Shown piece by piece: positions 25,715-34,403 of a DNA stretch of 64,000 bases. The first letter of the stretch is position 1, and the number at the start of each line of letters is the position of its first letter. The position numbers and the translations under genes were made by a program. The notes below the pieces were generated by a model. It saw only the letters and a program-made list of their open reading frames with translations, did no database searches and had not been told where the DNA came from. The stretch comes from Longimicrobiales bacterium. GTDB taxonomy: Bacteria > Gemmatimonadota > Gemmatimonadetes > Longimicrobiales > Gaopeijiaceae. The stretch lies in contig JAPKBW010000006.1 in assembly GCA_028823235.1 (NCBI GenBank), positions 1 to 64,000 of the forward strand. The letters run 5' to 3'.

Positions 25715-26472
25715 TCTCCTCCCTGAACGAGCGCGTCGACTACGCCCCGAATCAGAGCTTGATCGGCGACTTCTCGTGAGTACTCGTCCGGCTCGTAGGC
25801 TCGGCCCATGGGCACGCCCACCACTCGATAGCCCATCGGACTCGCTTCATAGGCACTGGCGCCCATGTGTACCTCACGGACACCTGGCACAGCCAGAACC
25901 TCACGCACGTTGTCACCCCGAATACCACCACCGGGGAGGATCACGGCCGCATCCCCAGCCCGAGCGAGCAGCTTGGCCAGCAGTGGGAGAGCGTCGAGCA
26001 CACGGGCTCGTCCGGCTGATGTGAGGACCCGGTCGACACCCAGTTCCAGAAGTGTATCGAGACTCTCGGGAAGATCACGAGAGACGTCGAACGCTCGATG
26101 GAAGGTCACGGGGAGCGGGCGCGCAGCATCGATCAGACGCTCCGTCCTGGCTCGGTCAATCCGTCCCACTGCGTCGAGGACGCCAAATACGACGCCGTCG
26201 GCTCCTGCCTCCCTGATGCGCGTCACATCCCTCGTCATCACCTCGAATTCGACATCGGAATAGAGAAAATCTCCACCCCGCGGCCGAACCATCACCATGA
26301 TCGGCACGTCCAGGCGCTCCGTCGCGACCTCGACTTCCGCGAGGCTCGGCGTCGTCCCACCCTCTACGAGATTCGCACAGAGTTCGACACGATCGGCCCC
26401 GGCATCGACGGCGGCGATGGCAAACTCGGCAGATGCCGAGCACACCTCGAGAAGTGGGCGTTGACGATTCAT
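25711..26472 (-). CDS. cutC: CutC-family copper homeostasis protein
   Basis: A 253-residue TIM-barrel protein. CutC signatures are visible: LLEVCSASAEFAIAAVDAGA, DRVELCANLVEGGTTPS, VMVRPRGGDFLYSD, FHRAFDV, and VLTSAGRARVLDALP with ILPGGGIRGDN. CutC has been linked to copper tolerance, but the biochemical role is unsettled. The ATG at 26472 is chosen because homologues begin just before LLEVC; the open frame extends 19 codons upstream. It is divergent from the flavoprotein gene (63 bases apart) and coupled to the downstream Tat lipoprotein. Confidence 0.93.
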   Translation of the reverse strand: MNRQRPLLEVCSASAEFAIAAVDAGADRVELCANLVEGGTTPSLAEVEVATERLDVPIMVMVRPRGGDFLYSDVEFEVMTRDVTRIREAGADGVVFGVLDAVGRIDRARTERLIDAARPLPVTFHRAFDVSRDLPESLDTLLELGVDRVLTSAGRARVLDALPLLAKLLARAGDAAVILPGGGIRGDNVREVLAVPGVREVHMGASAYEASPMGYRVVGVPMGRAYEPDEYSREVADQALIRGVVDALVQGGE

Positions 26473-26535
26473 GAGCGGAGCTTGGCACTCGGCGCCCGTA
26501 GACGCCAGACCGTTCAGGGGGGTATACATCTCGCC

Positions 26536-27777
26536 ATGTCTTCATCTTCTCCACAACGCCCGGTGGTCATCGTCGGGGCCGGCGCAGCCGGCCTCATGGC
26601 TGCCCTGATCGCGTCTCGCGGAGGGGCTGAGGTCATCCTCATTGAAGGCACGAAGGATGGGGGTCGAAAGATCCTGATCAGTGGGGGAGGACGGTGCAAC
26701 ATCCTCCCGTCGGTGACGCAGCCGGAACGTTACGTCACCGATTCCTCTCCGAACACGCTCCGGAAAATCCTGAAGTCCTGGCCACAACCGGAGCAGCGGG
26801 CGTTCCTTGAGCGTGAACTCGGCATGCCGCTGGAGCTTGAGGAGGAGACCGGCAAACTCTTTCCTTCTTCCCACAAGGCACGTGACGTCCGCGACGGTCT
26901 CGTCCGAGGCGTCGAGGAAGCGGGCGGACGGATCTGGTTCGGCACCCGGGTGAGAGACCTCAAGAGTGAAGACGACCACTGGATCGTCGAACTGGACAAC
27001 GCTCCTTCGATCGCCGCGCGGGCGGTGGTCATCGCTACGGGCGGCCTTTCGGTTCCGGCCACTGGAAGCGACGGCGCAGGGCTCCGACTCGCGGAGATGC
27101 TGGGTCACCGTATGCATCCAACGTATCCGGCCTTGACTCCACTCATCGCCAGACCGCATCCGCACGCCGCCCTGGCTGGGATTTCGCGTACCGTCACGAT
27201 TACCGCCCCAGGGAGTCGTCCGCCGTTCAGCACGACAGACGGATTCCTCGTGACGCACGACGGCTGGAGCGGGCCGGCAGCCCTCGATGTCTCACATCTT
27301 GCGATCCGGGGGCGGGCGGGCGGAGCCCGCCAGGAGCTCAGGGTTCAATGGACTCAGCATGACGGAGAGTCTTGGGACGCCATGCTCCGTTCCGGAAGCG
27401 GGCCGGTTCGGGCAACGATCGCAAGGCATTTGGAGCGTCGACTGGCCGACACGCTCCTCCAGGAAATTGGACTGGATCCAATGACATCGCTCGGGCAGAT
27501 GAAGAAGGCAGACCGTCGAGCCCTCGCCACCGCACTCTCCGAGTACACGCTGTCCTGGACGGGCGATGCCGGCTACAAGAAGGCTGAGGTCACCGGCGGC
27601 GGGGTAGCTCTCGATCAGATCGATCCAAGAACCATGGAGTCGCGGTGCTGTCCGGGTCTCTTCCTGTGCGGGGAGATCCTCGATGCGTTTGGACCAATCG
27701 GCGGACACAACTTTCTCTGGGCCTGGGCCACCGGAAAAGCGGCTGGTGAGGGAACGCTCTCACTATCTTCGGGATAG
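26536..27777 (+). CDS. BaiN/HI0933-family flavoprotein
   Basis: A 413-residue FAD-binding protein. The dinucleotide motif VVIVGAGAAGLMAA lies at residues 9-22, followed by KILISGGGRCN, a family hallmark, a middle insert domain, and a C-terminal CGEILDAFGPIGGHNFLWAW FAD motif. The family (HI0933/YhiN/BaiN) includes bile-acid dehydrogenation enzymes, but most members are uncharacterised. The open frame runs far upstream, antisense to cutC; ATG 26536 is the start that fits homologues. Confidence 0.93.
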   Translation: MSSSSPQRPVVIVGAGAAGLMAALIASRGGAEVILIEGTKDGGRKILISGGGRCNILPSVTQPERYVTDSSPNTLRKILKSWPQPEQRAFLERELGMPLELEEETGKLFPSSHKARDVRDGLVRGVEEAGGRIWFGTRVRDLKSEDDHWIVELDNAPSIAARAVVIATGGLSVPATGSDGAGLRLAEMLGHRMHPTYPALTPLIARPHPHAALAGISRTVTITAPGSRPPFSTTDGFLVTHDGWSGPAALDVSHLAIRGRAGGARQELRVQWTQHDGESWDAMLRSGSGPVRATIARHLERRLADTLLQEIGLDPMTSLGQMKKADRRALATALSEYTLSWTGDAGYKKAEVTGGGVALDQIDPRTMESRCCPGLFLCGEILDAFGPIGGHNFLWAWATGKAAGEGTLSLSSG

Positions 27778-27784
27778 TCGGCCT

Positions 27785-28567
27785 ATGTCGATTCATGAGA
27801 AAGGTCTCCCCCGACGCTCATTTCTCGCAGCCGCGCTAGGCGGCGGCGTCCTTGGTCTGACCCGGAATGCGGCGGCAGCCAAAGCCGTCCGATCGGCTTT
27901 CGACCCTCGGCTGACCGCTCGGCCGCAGAGGCCCACTCGGACGCCCGCAATCGGACTGAGTCATTTCGGTGAAGGCCTCCTACGCGGCGGCTTGCTGTAC
28001 GTTCCTGAGTCGTACGATCCCGCAACGCCGGCACCGCTCATCGTCGCCCTGCATGGGTCCGGGGGCCGGGCGGAAATCTGGAGCAGGCTCTTCGACGAGT
28101 GCGAGACCCGCGGCCTGGTGCTGATGGCCTCCGACTCTCGTGACCGGACGTGGGATCGCGTGCACGGAGACTTCGGACCCGACGTCGGCTTCATCGACTC
28201 CGCCCTGCGCTACACGTTCGATCGGTGCGTGATTGACCCGACACAAGTCGCCCTCGCCGGGTTCTCAGACGGCGCCTCGTACGCGCTGTCCCTCGGTCCA
28301 TCGAACGGGGACCTCTTTACTCACCTGATCGCCTGGTCTCCTGGCTTCTCGAGTCCGGCGGACCCCATCGTCGGCATGCCTCGTGTGTTCGTTTCACACG
28401 GCACCGCTGACAACGTCCTGCCCGTGACCCTCAGCCGAGTCATCATCGTGCCCACGTTCGAGATGGACGGATACGGCATCGAGTACGCGGAGTTTGACGG
28501 TCGCCACGAGATGCCCCCTGCGATCGTCACGCAGTCTCTGGACTGGTTTCTGGGCGGGCGCGACTAA
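27785..28567 (+). CDS. Tat-exported alpha/beta hydrolase (phospholipase/carboxylesterase-like)
   Basis: A 260-residue protein with a Tat leader (LPRRSFLAAALGGGVLG) ending near residue 35. The hydrolase core has LIVALHGSGGRAEIW (oxyanion), nucleophile elbow GFSDGASYAL, acid in HGTADNVLP and histidine in FDGRHEMP. This is the LpqC/phospholipase-carboxylesterase group of esterases. It starts eight bases after the flavoprotein stop. Substrate unknown. Confidence 0.87.
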   Translation: MSIHEKGLPRRSFLAAALGGGVLGLTRNAAAAKAVRSAFDPRLTARPQRPTRTPAIGLSHFGEGLLRGGLLYVPESYDPATPAPLIVALHGSGGRAEIWSRLFDECETRGLVLMASDSRDRTWDRVHGDFGPDVGFIDSALRYTFDRCVIDPTQVALAGFSDGASYALSLGPSNGDLFTHLIAWSPGFSSPADPIVGMPRVFVSHGTADNVLPVTLSRVIIVPTFEMDGYGIEYAEFDGRHEMPPAIVTQSLDWFLGGRD

Positions 28568-28613
28568 GCCACGGTGCTGCATCACGCATCGCCTTCTTGG
28601 GCTGCTCAAGGAA

Positions 28614-29270
28614 CGATTGAATGTGAACGATCCCGTGAATCCGGTCTGGCGCAGGGTGATCGGGGTCGCGGCTGATATCAAGAATTTTGGAATACGCTCC
28701 GAAAGCCGAAACGCTCTGTATCTCCCGTACGCTCAGGCCCCAACGGGATTCATGTACCTCGTTCGATCCGACTTCACTCGTGAACCCCATCCGAGCAGAG
28801 GTGGCCGCACTCGATCCGGCGATTGCTCTGGCATCGCTGCAGCCCATGGAGGACGTAGTGTCTGCGACGCTCCAGGTGGACCGCCTCACCACGACCCTTC
28901 TCCGAGGATTCTCTCTCGTGACACTCCTTCTCGCCGTCGTCGGGTTGTACGGCGTCGTCTCTTGCAACGTCAGCATGCGCATGCGAGAGATGGGCGTTCT
29001 GATCGCTCTGGGAGCTCCCGCCGGAGACATTCGCTCCCTCATCCTGAAATGGGCCTTGGGCCTGGCAGCCGGGGAATCCTGATTGGCGCTGGCGGAGCTT
29101 TCGGGATGACCTGGCTCATGGAGAGCCTTCTGTTCGGGGTTGTCGCCACCGACATTCCCACCTTCGCGTTCGTCTCCGGATTGATGGCGTTGGCTGCACT
29201 AGCTGCGAGCCTCGTTCCCGCGATTCGAGCGACGCGTGTCGACCCGATCAAGATTTTGAAAGCGGAGTAA
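28614..29270 (+). pseudogene. Frameshifted ADOP-type ABC permease remnant (MacB/FtsX fold)
   Basis: Three consecutive pieces in two frames read as the C-terminal half of an 'acidobacterial duplicated orphan permease'. First comes VIGVAADIKNFGIRSE with LYLPYAQAPTGFMYLVR. After a shift near 28780 comes IRAEVAALDPAIALASLQPM to MREMGVLIALGAPAGDI. After a second shift near 29070 comes LIGAGGAFGMTWLMESLLFG to ATRVDPIKILKAE-stop. At least two frameshifts and loss of the N-terminal part make it a pseudogene, unless the assembly is wrong. Confidence 0.85.
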
Positions 29271-29274
29271 GATA

Positions 29275-29859
29275 ATTTTTACTACTGAGCTGTCCGCACG
29301 TGCAGGTGGGCAGTGTGAACTCTGTGCGGCAACGGGCGCCGATGTCCCATTCTCCGTCGGCCCGGACTCAGCCGACGCAATCGCTACGAGCGTCCTACTC
29401 TGTTCAACCTGCCAAAGCCAGCTCGACGGATCCGAGCCGCTCACAGCAGACCACTGGCGATCCCTCACTGACACGATGTGGAGTCAGGTGCCGGTGGTGC
29501 AGGTCATGGTTTGGCGTACGCTGCGGCGCCTCCGTCACGAGGGCTGGGCGTCAGAGGCCCTCGATATGCTCTACCTGAATGACGACGTGCGTGTGTGGGC
29601 CGAATCAGGTGAGCAGGACCCGGAACCCGATCTCACGGGAAGCCTCGTACACAGGGACGGCAATGGCGCGGTGCTCTCAGCCGGAGACACCGTGACGTTG
29701 ATCAAAGACCTGAGCATCAAAGGGGCTGGCTTCACAGCAAAGAGAGGAACCGCCGTGCGAGGCATCTCACTCGTGCAGGACAACGCGGGAACTATTGAGG
29801 GCCGAATCAACGGCCAGCAGATCGTGATCCTGACAGAGTTCGTCAAGAAATCTAGATAG
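29275..29859 (+). CDS. phnA: PhnA-family zinc-ribbon protein without a standard start codon
   Basis: About 194 residues. The N-terminal zinc ribbon has CELC (about residues 14-17) and CSTC. The C-terminal PhnA domain has DGNGAVLSAGDTVTLIKDLS, TAKRGTAV, DNAGTIEGRI and QQIVILTEFVKK. The frame is open from 29260, but no ATG, GTG or TTG occurs before the zinc ribbon. The likely first codon is ATT (29275) or ATA (29272), or the true start was lost by an error or mutation at the join with the permease remnant. The first ATG (29476) would remove the zinc ribbon. PhnA is not needed for C-P lyase and its role is unclear. Confidence 0.78.
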   Translation: MFTTELSARAGGQCELCAATGADVPFSVGPDSADAIATSVLLCSTCQSQLDGSEPLTADHWRSLTDTMWSQVPVVQVMVWRTLRRLRHEGWASEALDMLYLNDDVRVWAESGEQDPEPDLTGSLVHRDGNGAVLSAGDTVTLIKDLSIKGAGFTAKRGTAVRGISLVQDNAGTIEGRINGQQIVILTEFVKKSR

Positions 29860-29872
29860 GGTCGAGTGACGT

Positions 29873-31078
29873 TCACATTCCGAGCGACCCAGAGATCTCG
29901 CTAGCGACCCAGTCGATGTCCTCGACCTCGCGTCGAGACTCGAGAGCTGGTGCACCCGCTCCATCTGAGAACTGACCCAGGGCCCAGGCGGCATGGGCTC
30001 GAACGAGTGGCTGGCCGTCATTCAGCGCCCGGGACAGCGGTGCGAGGGCGTCCACCGCCGCGACGGAATCGGTCGCTGCCCAATTTCCGAGAGCCACGCA
30101 GAGGTTTCGTAGCATTCCCTTCCGTCGAGGTCGAGCGAGCGGGGACTCGGCATACGCGCGCTGGTAGGCCTTTTCAGACATATCGAGAAGTGAATGCGCA
30201 AAATCCACGAGGCGCGGTCCATCGAGCCCAGCGCGCGCGGCATAGGCAGGCTCGCTGGTCGGCGCAGCGAATTTAGCATTCCAGGGACAAACCTCTTGGC
30301 AGATATCACAGCCGAACACCCGATTCCCCATGAGTGGGCGTAGCTCGAGGGGAATCACGTCACGGAGCTCGATGGTCAGGTAAGAGATGCACCTCCGCGC
30401 ATCGATGACCGGTGCGCCGTCGGCGTCGCGTCCAAGCAGCGCATCCGTCGGACACGCATCGATACAGGCGTTGCAGCTCCCACAATGCTCTTCCTCGAAG
30501 GGCCCGCTAGCCGGCAGTTCGACATCGACCAGCAGGAGTCCGAGAAGGAACCAAGAGCCACGCCGGGGATCGATCAGGACGGTGTTCTTCCCGAACCATC
30601 CGAGTCCCGCTCGACGGGCGAGGTCGCGCTCGAGAATCGGCCCCGTGTCGACATAAACGCGCGCCTGCACGGAGTCGCCAGCCGGTCCCGACCTGACTTC
30701 ATCCTCCAGCCAAGCCTGCAGGGCGAGAAGCTTATTCTTCAAGACGTGGTGATAGTCCTCACCACGCGCATACCTGGCCACGACGCCTCTGGCAGGATCC
30801 CCGGCCCGAGCGGGGTCGTCCTCGTGGTAGTATTCGTGTCCGACCACAACCACCGACGCCACCGTATCCATAGTGCCCCGAAGGTCGGCCCGCCTCGCCA
30901 CCGAATCCTCACGGGCCAGGTAGCCCATCCCGCCGTGCCGCTCCCGAGCCACCCAGTCGGCGTAGTAGGGCATGTGAGCACTCGGCTCTGCACCGGCGAC
31001 GCCGAAGAGAGAAAGGCCGAGAGCGCGGGCCTTCGCCTCGAGGCGCGCGGTCAGTTCGGGCGGCGGCGTCATCCCCAC
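29873..31078 (-). CDS. queG: Epoxyqueuosine reductase
   Basis: A 401-residue cobalamin-dependent iron-sulfur enzyme that reduces epoxyqueuosine to queuosine in tRNA. Visible signs are GYLARED near residue 50, RVYVDTGPILERDLARRAGL, GWFGKNT, two 4Fe-4S motifs (CGSCNACIDACP and CDICQEVCPWN), and HEAT-like repeats in the last 90 residues (AHAAWALGQF). queE, which makes an earlier precursor in the same pathway, lies 5 kb away on the other strand. It is convergent with phnA. Confidence 0.96.
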   Translation of the reverse strand: MGMTPPPELTARLEAKARALGLSLFGVAGAEPSAHMPYYADWVARERHGGMGYLAREDSVARRADLRGTMDTVASVVVVGHEYYHEDDPARAGDPARGVVARYARGEDYHHVLKNKLLALQAWLEDEVRSGPAGDSVQARVYVDTGPILERDLARRAGLGWFGKNTVLIDPRRGSWFLLGLLLVDVELPASGPFEEEHCGSCNACIDACPTDALLGRDADGAPVIDARRCISYLTIELRDVIPLELRPLMGNRVFGCDICQEVCPWNAKFAAPTSEPAYAARAGLDGPRLVDFAHSLLDMSEKAYQRAYAESPLARPRRKGMLRNLCVALGNWAATDSVAAVDALAPLSRALNDGQPLVRAHAAWALGQFSDGAGAPALESRREVEDIDWVASEISGSLGM

Positions 31079-31109
31079 GCCGTGCCACAGACCTCACACG
31101 CTATCTGCC

Positions 31110-32408
31110 TCATGCGGCGTCCGCGGGATCAGCGACCTCGTAAACCCTGCCCTTCCACTCCACCGTGCGGCCCCGCCTCCAGGAGCGTAGGAAGATCCAT
31201 GCGGAGACGCCCGCCCCGAGCGGATAGAGCCACCCATACCGTGCCTGCGCACCCATCCGCCTGGTGAACCAGCTCCACATAGCGACGCTGATCAGATACG
31301 CGCTAACGGCCCACACGAGCACGCCCGCCTCGACCGCAATCTGAGCGGCGTCGGACATCACCTGCTGACCTCCCACATTCAGATCGACCCCTCCGAAGGT
31401 GAATCCTCCACCGGCCGCCCACAGAGCGAGCACCGTCGAAGGTAGCATCCAGAACGCCACACCACCGGCGAACGCCAGCGGCGCCACGATGGAGCGAAGT
31501 CCGCGAGGCAAACTCAGTTGCCCCCCGATCATGAGGTTCTTCGACCATCCCTCAATGAGATCATCCAGTGACCGATACATCCGGGTCGCGAAGTCCGTCT
31601 CCGCGCTTCGAATGCGCAGTTGAAGCCCAGTCCGCTTCACATGCTGCGCCATCGCAAGGTCTTCGACGACCTCTCCTTTCACTGCCTGATGCCCCTCAAG
31701 CCGGTCGTAGGCCTCCCGCGTGAAAAGAAGATACTGGCCGTTGGCGACAGCATCCCTCCACTTCGCGTTCTTCGCGGCTCTCTCGAAGTCGGGGAAGCGA
31801 AGAAGCATGGCGAAGAAAATCTGCGGCTGAACCAGACGCTCCCAAAACGAGGCCATGATCTGGCGTCCCACGATCGTGAGCAGGTCCGCGCCCTCTTCCT
31901 CAAGGCCGGCGACGGCACGGCCCAGCAACCTGGGGCTATGCGTCGTGTCCGCGTCGGTAAACAGGAGCAGGTCCCCCGTGGCGACCTCTGCCCCCTGCCA
32001 GCATGCCCAAGGCTTTCCGAGCCAACCCTCCGGAAGAGAACGTCCGTCGAGGACCGTCACCCTCGGCTCGACCTCGCCCGGCGGACTCTCCTGAGAAAAG
32101 GCGCCACCTTCGACGCCCCGGGCCAAATTCGCAGTGTTATCCTCACTCCGATCATCAACGACGATGATCTCGAGCGGCCGATACTCTTGAGCCAGAAGCG
32201 AGGCAACACACGCCTCGATGTTCAGTGTCTCATTGCGGGCCGGCACGATCACGCTGACCGATCGTCCGGACTCGGTCGACTCGCCTTCGCGCGGCGCCTC
32301 AGACGGTGGAGGCAGCTCGGCGGGAAATCGCGCGACGAATCGCGCGAACACGAACAGCCCCAGCCATGGCAGTGAATAGAGGAGCGGAGTCAGATCGGGC
32401 ACGGACAC
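31110..32408 (-). CDS. Family 2 glycosyltransferase, membrane-anchored
   Basis: A 432-residue GT-A glycosyltransferase: one N-terminal membrane helix, then SVIVPARNETLNIEACVASL (about 53-72), VVDDRSEDNT, metal motif FTDADT, catalytic-type EDLAMAQ, and several C-terminal membrane helices. The layout is like HpnB and carotenoid/hopanoid-associated transferases. No pathway gene is next to it. It is followed closely by queG on the same strand. Confidence 0.85.
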   Translation of the reverse strand: MSVPDLTPLLYSLPWLGLFVFARFVARFPAELPPPSEAPREGESTESGRSVSVIVPARNETLNIEACVASLLAQEYRPLEIIVVDDRSEDNTANLARGVEGGAFSQESPPGEVEPRVTVLDGRSLPEGWLGKPWACWQGAEVATGDLLLFTDADTTHSPRLLGRAVAGLEEEGADLLTIVGRQIMASFWERLVQPQIFFAMLLRFPDFERAAKNAKWRDAVANGQYLLFTREAYDRLEGHQAVKGEVVEDLAMAQHVKRTGLQLRIRSAETDFATRMYRSLDDLIEGWSKNLMIGGQLSLPRGLRSIVAPLAFAGGVAFWMLPSTVLALWAAGGGFTFGGVDLNVGGQQVMSDAAQIAVEAGVLVWAVSAYLISVAMWSWFTRRMGAQARYGWLYPLGAGVSAWIFLRSWRRGRTVEWKGRVYEVADPADAA

Positions 32409-32459
32409 GGGAATCGGCGAGTATCAAGGAGACTCATACTGAAGCTAGTGCCGGATCGG

Positions 32460-32501
32460 GACCGGTAGCGACAGACCGGTAGCGACAGACCGATCACACA
32501 A
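32460..32501. repeat. 14-bp tandem repeat
   Basis: Unit GACCGGTAGCGACA occurs twice in perfect tandem and begins a third time (GACCGATCACACA). It lies between the divergent glycosyltransferase and aminotransferase genes, where it could affect promoter spacing. Confidence 0.85.
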
Positions 32502-32523
32502 CGTCCCTTGGCGCTACGTTCGC

Positions 32524-33687
32524 GTGCCCACTCATCCTTCGACATACAGGCCGCTACGCGTGACCGACTTCGAACAGATCCGCTCAGAGTTCCCCATTCT
32601 CGAGCGAAAGACCTACATGAACTCGTGCTCGCTCGGGGCCCTCTCCCGTCGTTCGGAAGCCTACCTCGGCGAGTTTACCGAACACTGGCATGAGATGGGC
32701 GCGTCGGCCTGGTATCGGCACTGGCTCGGTCGAGTCGAGGACCTGCGCGGACGGGTCGCCCTCTTCCTAGGTGCCACACCCCACGAGCTCGCGCTCCTTC
32801 CATCTACCTCGACAGCCCTCGCCGCAGTGACCGAGTCTGTCCGGAACGGTGACCGCAATCGGGTGATCTGCACCGAGCTCGACTTTCCCACGCTGGCATA
32901 CCAGTGGGCCGTGAAGCCGGAAATTGAGCTCGTCGTTCTGCGGTCGGAAGACGGCATCAGTATCGACCCACAGCAGTACGCCGACGTCGTGGATGAGCGC
33001 ACCCTCTACATCGCGACGAGTCACGTCTTCTTCACGACGGGCTACGAACAGGACCTCACCGCTCTGGCGGACATCGCACGGGACGCCGGGGCCATGTCCC
33101 TCATCGACGGCTACCAGGGCGCGGGCCAGGTAGAGCTCTCTCTCCCCGAAACGGGAGTCGATTTCTATACCACGGGACCCCTGAAATGGCTCTGTGGAGG
33201 GCCAGGCCTCGCGTACCTGTACGTGCGCGACACCCTGGTGGGGCAGCTCGAACCGCGACTCACGTCATGGTTTGCGACAGAACGTCAGTTCGATTTCGAC
33301 CTTGAGGGCTTCAGCTATCGACCCGACGCCCGTCGCTTTGAGCTCGGCACACCCGCCCTGCCGACGGTCTACACGTCCCTCGGCGGCCAAGAGATCATTG
33401 ACGAGATCGGAATCGAGGCAATCGTTGCTCGGAATCGTGTGCTAACCGACCGAATCATCGCTCGTGCGGAAGGCGCTGGCCTTCGCCTTCGCCTCGCAGA
33501 TCCGGATCACCGGACCTCCATCGTCATGATCCATCATGATGATCCGCCCGGAGCCATCAAGTATCTCGCCGAACACGGGGTGATCGTTGACTATCGACCA
33601 GGCTTCGTGCGCGTGAGCCCCCACTTCTACAACACCGAGGCCGAGGTCGACCGCTGCATCGACGTTCTGGCCCAGTACTCCTGCTGA
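32524..33687 (+). CDS. Class V aminotransferase-fold protein (cysteine-desulfurase/kynureninase-like)
   Basis: A 387-residue fold-type I PLP enzyme. Features: PSTSTALAAV (phosphate cup), SHVFFTTGYEQDL, LIDGYQGAGQV (aspartate to the pyridine), and TGPLKWLCGG with Schiff-base K221. The GTG at 32524 is the first start; a second GTG at 32560 begins VTDFEQIRSEFP and is equally possible. No desulfurase loop cysteine is evident, so a desulfurase role is not supported. The reaction is unknown. Confidence 0.85.
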   Translation: MPTHPSTYRPLRVTDFEQIRSEFPILERKTYMNSCSLGALSRRSEAYLGEFTEHWHEMGASAWYRHWLGRVEDLRGRVALFLGATPHELALLPSTSTALAAVTESVRNGDRNRVICTELDFPTLAYQWAVKPEIELVVLRSEDGISIDPQQYADVVDERTLYIATSHVFFTTGYEQDLTALADIARDAGAMSLIDGYQGAGQVELSLPETGVDFYTTGPLKWLCGGPGLAYLYVRDTLVGQLEPRLTSWFATERQFDFDLEGFSYRPDARRFELGTPALPTVYTSLGGQEIIDEIGIEAIVARNRVLTDRIIARAEGAGLRLRLADPDHRTSIVMIHHDDPPGAIKYLAEHGVIVDYRPGFVRVSPHFYNTEAEVDRCIDVLAQYSC

Positions 33688-33718
33688 CAATCGCGACCAA
33701 GCCACACGGATCCACCGA

Positions 33719-34010
33719 ATGAAGACCGCCCTCCCGACCCAGCCTCGGTCGCCAGCGCCCCACCTTGATCCTCGGGACCCTGCTCCTGCTGGTGATCTCC
33801 GTGACGGCGTTCGGCCAGTCCGACGGAGTCCAGATCGAACAGGCGCTCGTCGACGTTTGAAACGCGATTAAACAAGGAAACATCTCGAACTGGTCGGTGT
33901 CGAAAGCCGGACGACGGGCTACAACGGCATCAAGACAGAGATGCATCACACTGAGGTCACCGTGCGGGGCGACACCGCCTGAGTCACGCACTGTTGGCCG
34001 GACGGGCCAG
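33719..34010 (+). pseudogene. Remnant of an exported DUF4440/SnoaL-like protein
   Basis: This fills the gap 33688-34028. Pieces in two frames read as a signal peptide (LLLLVISVTAFGQ), then IEQALVDV-stop-NAIKQGN, and after a shift GYNGIKTEMHHTEVTVRGD followed by TA-stop-VTH. The pattern ALVDxWNAIKxGD...GDTAWVT fits SnoaL-like proteins. Both stops are TGA where Trp is expected. About 60 residues are missing between the pieces. Confidence 0.6.
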
Positions 34011-34028
34011 CCCTTGGCCGTCCTTGAA

Positions 34029-34403
34029 CTAGACCTTCGGAGCCCACCGATCCGAATCGCGAACTCGATACTTCTCTAGCACCTGTTCCAGGGCTGAGTC
34101 GAGCTCGATCCCCTGTTCGTTGGCAATCACGAGAAGTACGAACAGCACGTCCGCCAGTTCAATCGCCAGATTCTGATCAGGCTCATCGGCCTTCTTCGTC
34201 TTGTGACCGAACTGGTGGTTCATCTCGCGAGCGAGCTCGCCGACCTCCTCGATCAACCGGGCCAAGTTCGTGAGCGGTGGCCAGTAGCCCTCTTCGAACT
34301 GAGAAATCCAGCTGTCGACTCGGGCCTGCGCATCTTTGAGCGTCAGGCTCCCGTCCCCCTCTGACGTCACGTCTTCGTCAGTACTGGCCCCGTCGGCGCT
34401 CAC
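34029..34403 (-). CDS. MazG-like nucleotide pyrophosphohydrolase
   Basis: A 124-residue all-alpha NTP-PPase. The metal-binding motif is LIEEVGELAREMNH with the second acidic pair in LAIELADVLFVLL (E-x-x-E...E-x-x-D pattern). These enzymes clear non-canonical nucleotides. The start is the GTG overlapping the upstream stop (GTGA); longer in-frame readings lie inside the oxidoreductase gene. Confidence 0.9.
   Translation of the reverse strand: MSADGASTDEDVTSEGDGSLTLKDAQARVDSWISQFEEGYWPPLTNLARLIEEVGELAREMNHQFGHKTKKADEPDQNLAIELADVLFVLLVIANEQGIELDSALEQVLEKYRVRDSDRWAPKV

Noticed and set aside
33840-33985. Recoding of TGA as Trp
   Set aside because: The same stretch has a frameshift and a missing middle, and gyrA, prfC and others use TGA as a normal stop.
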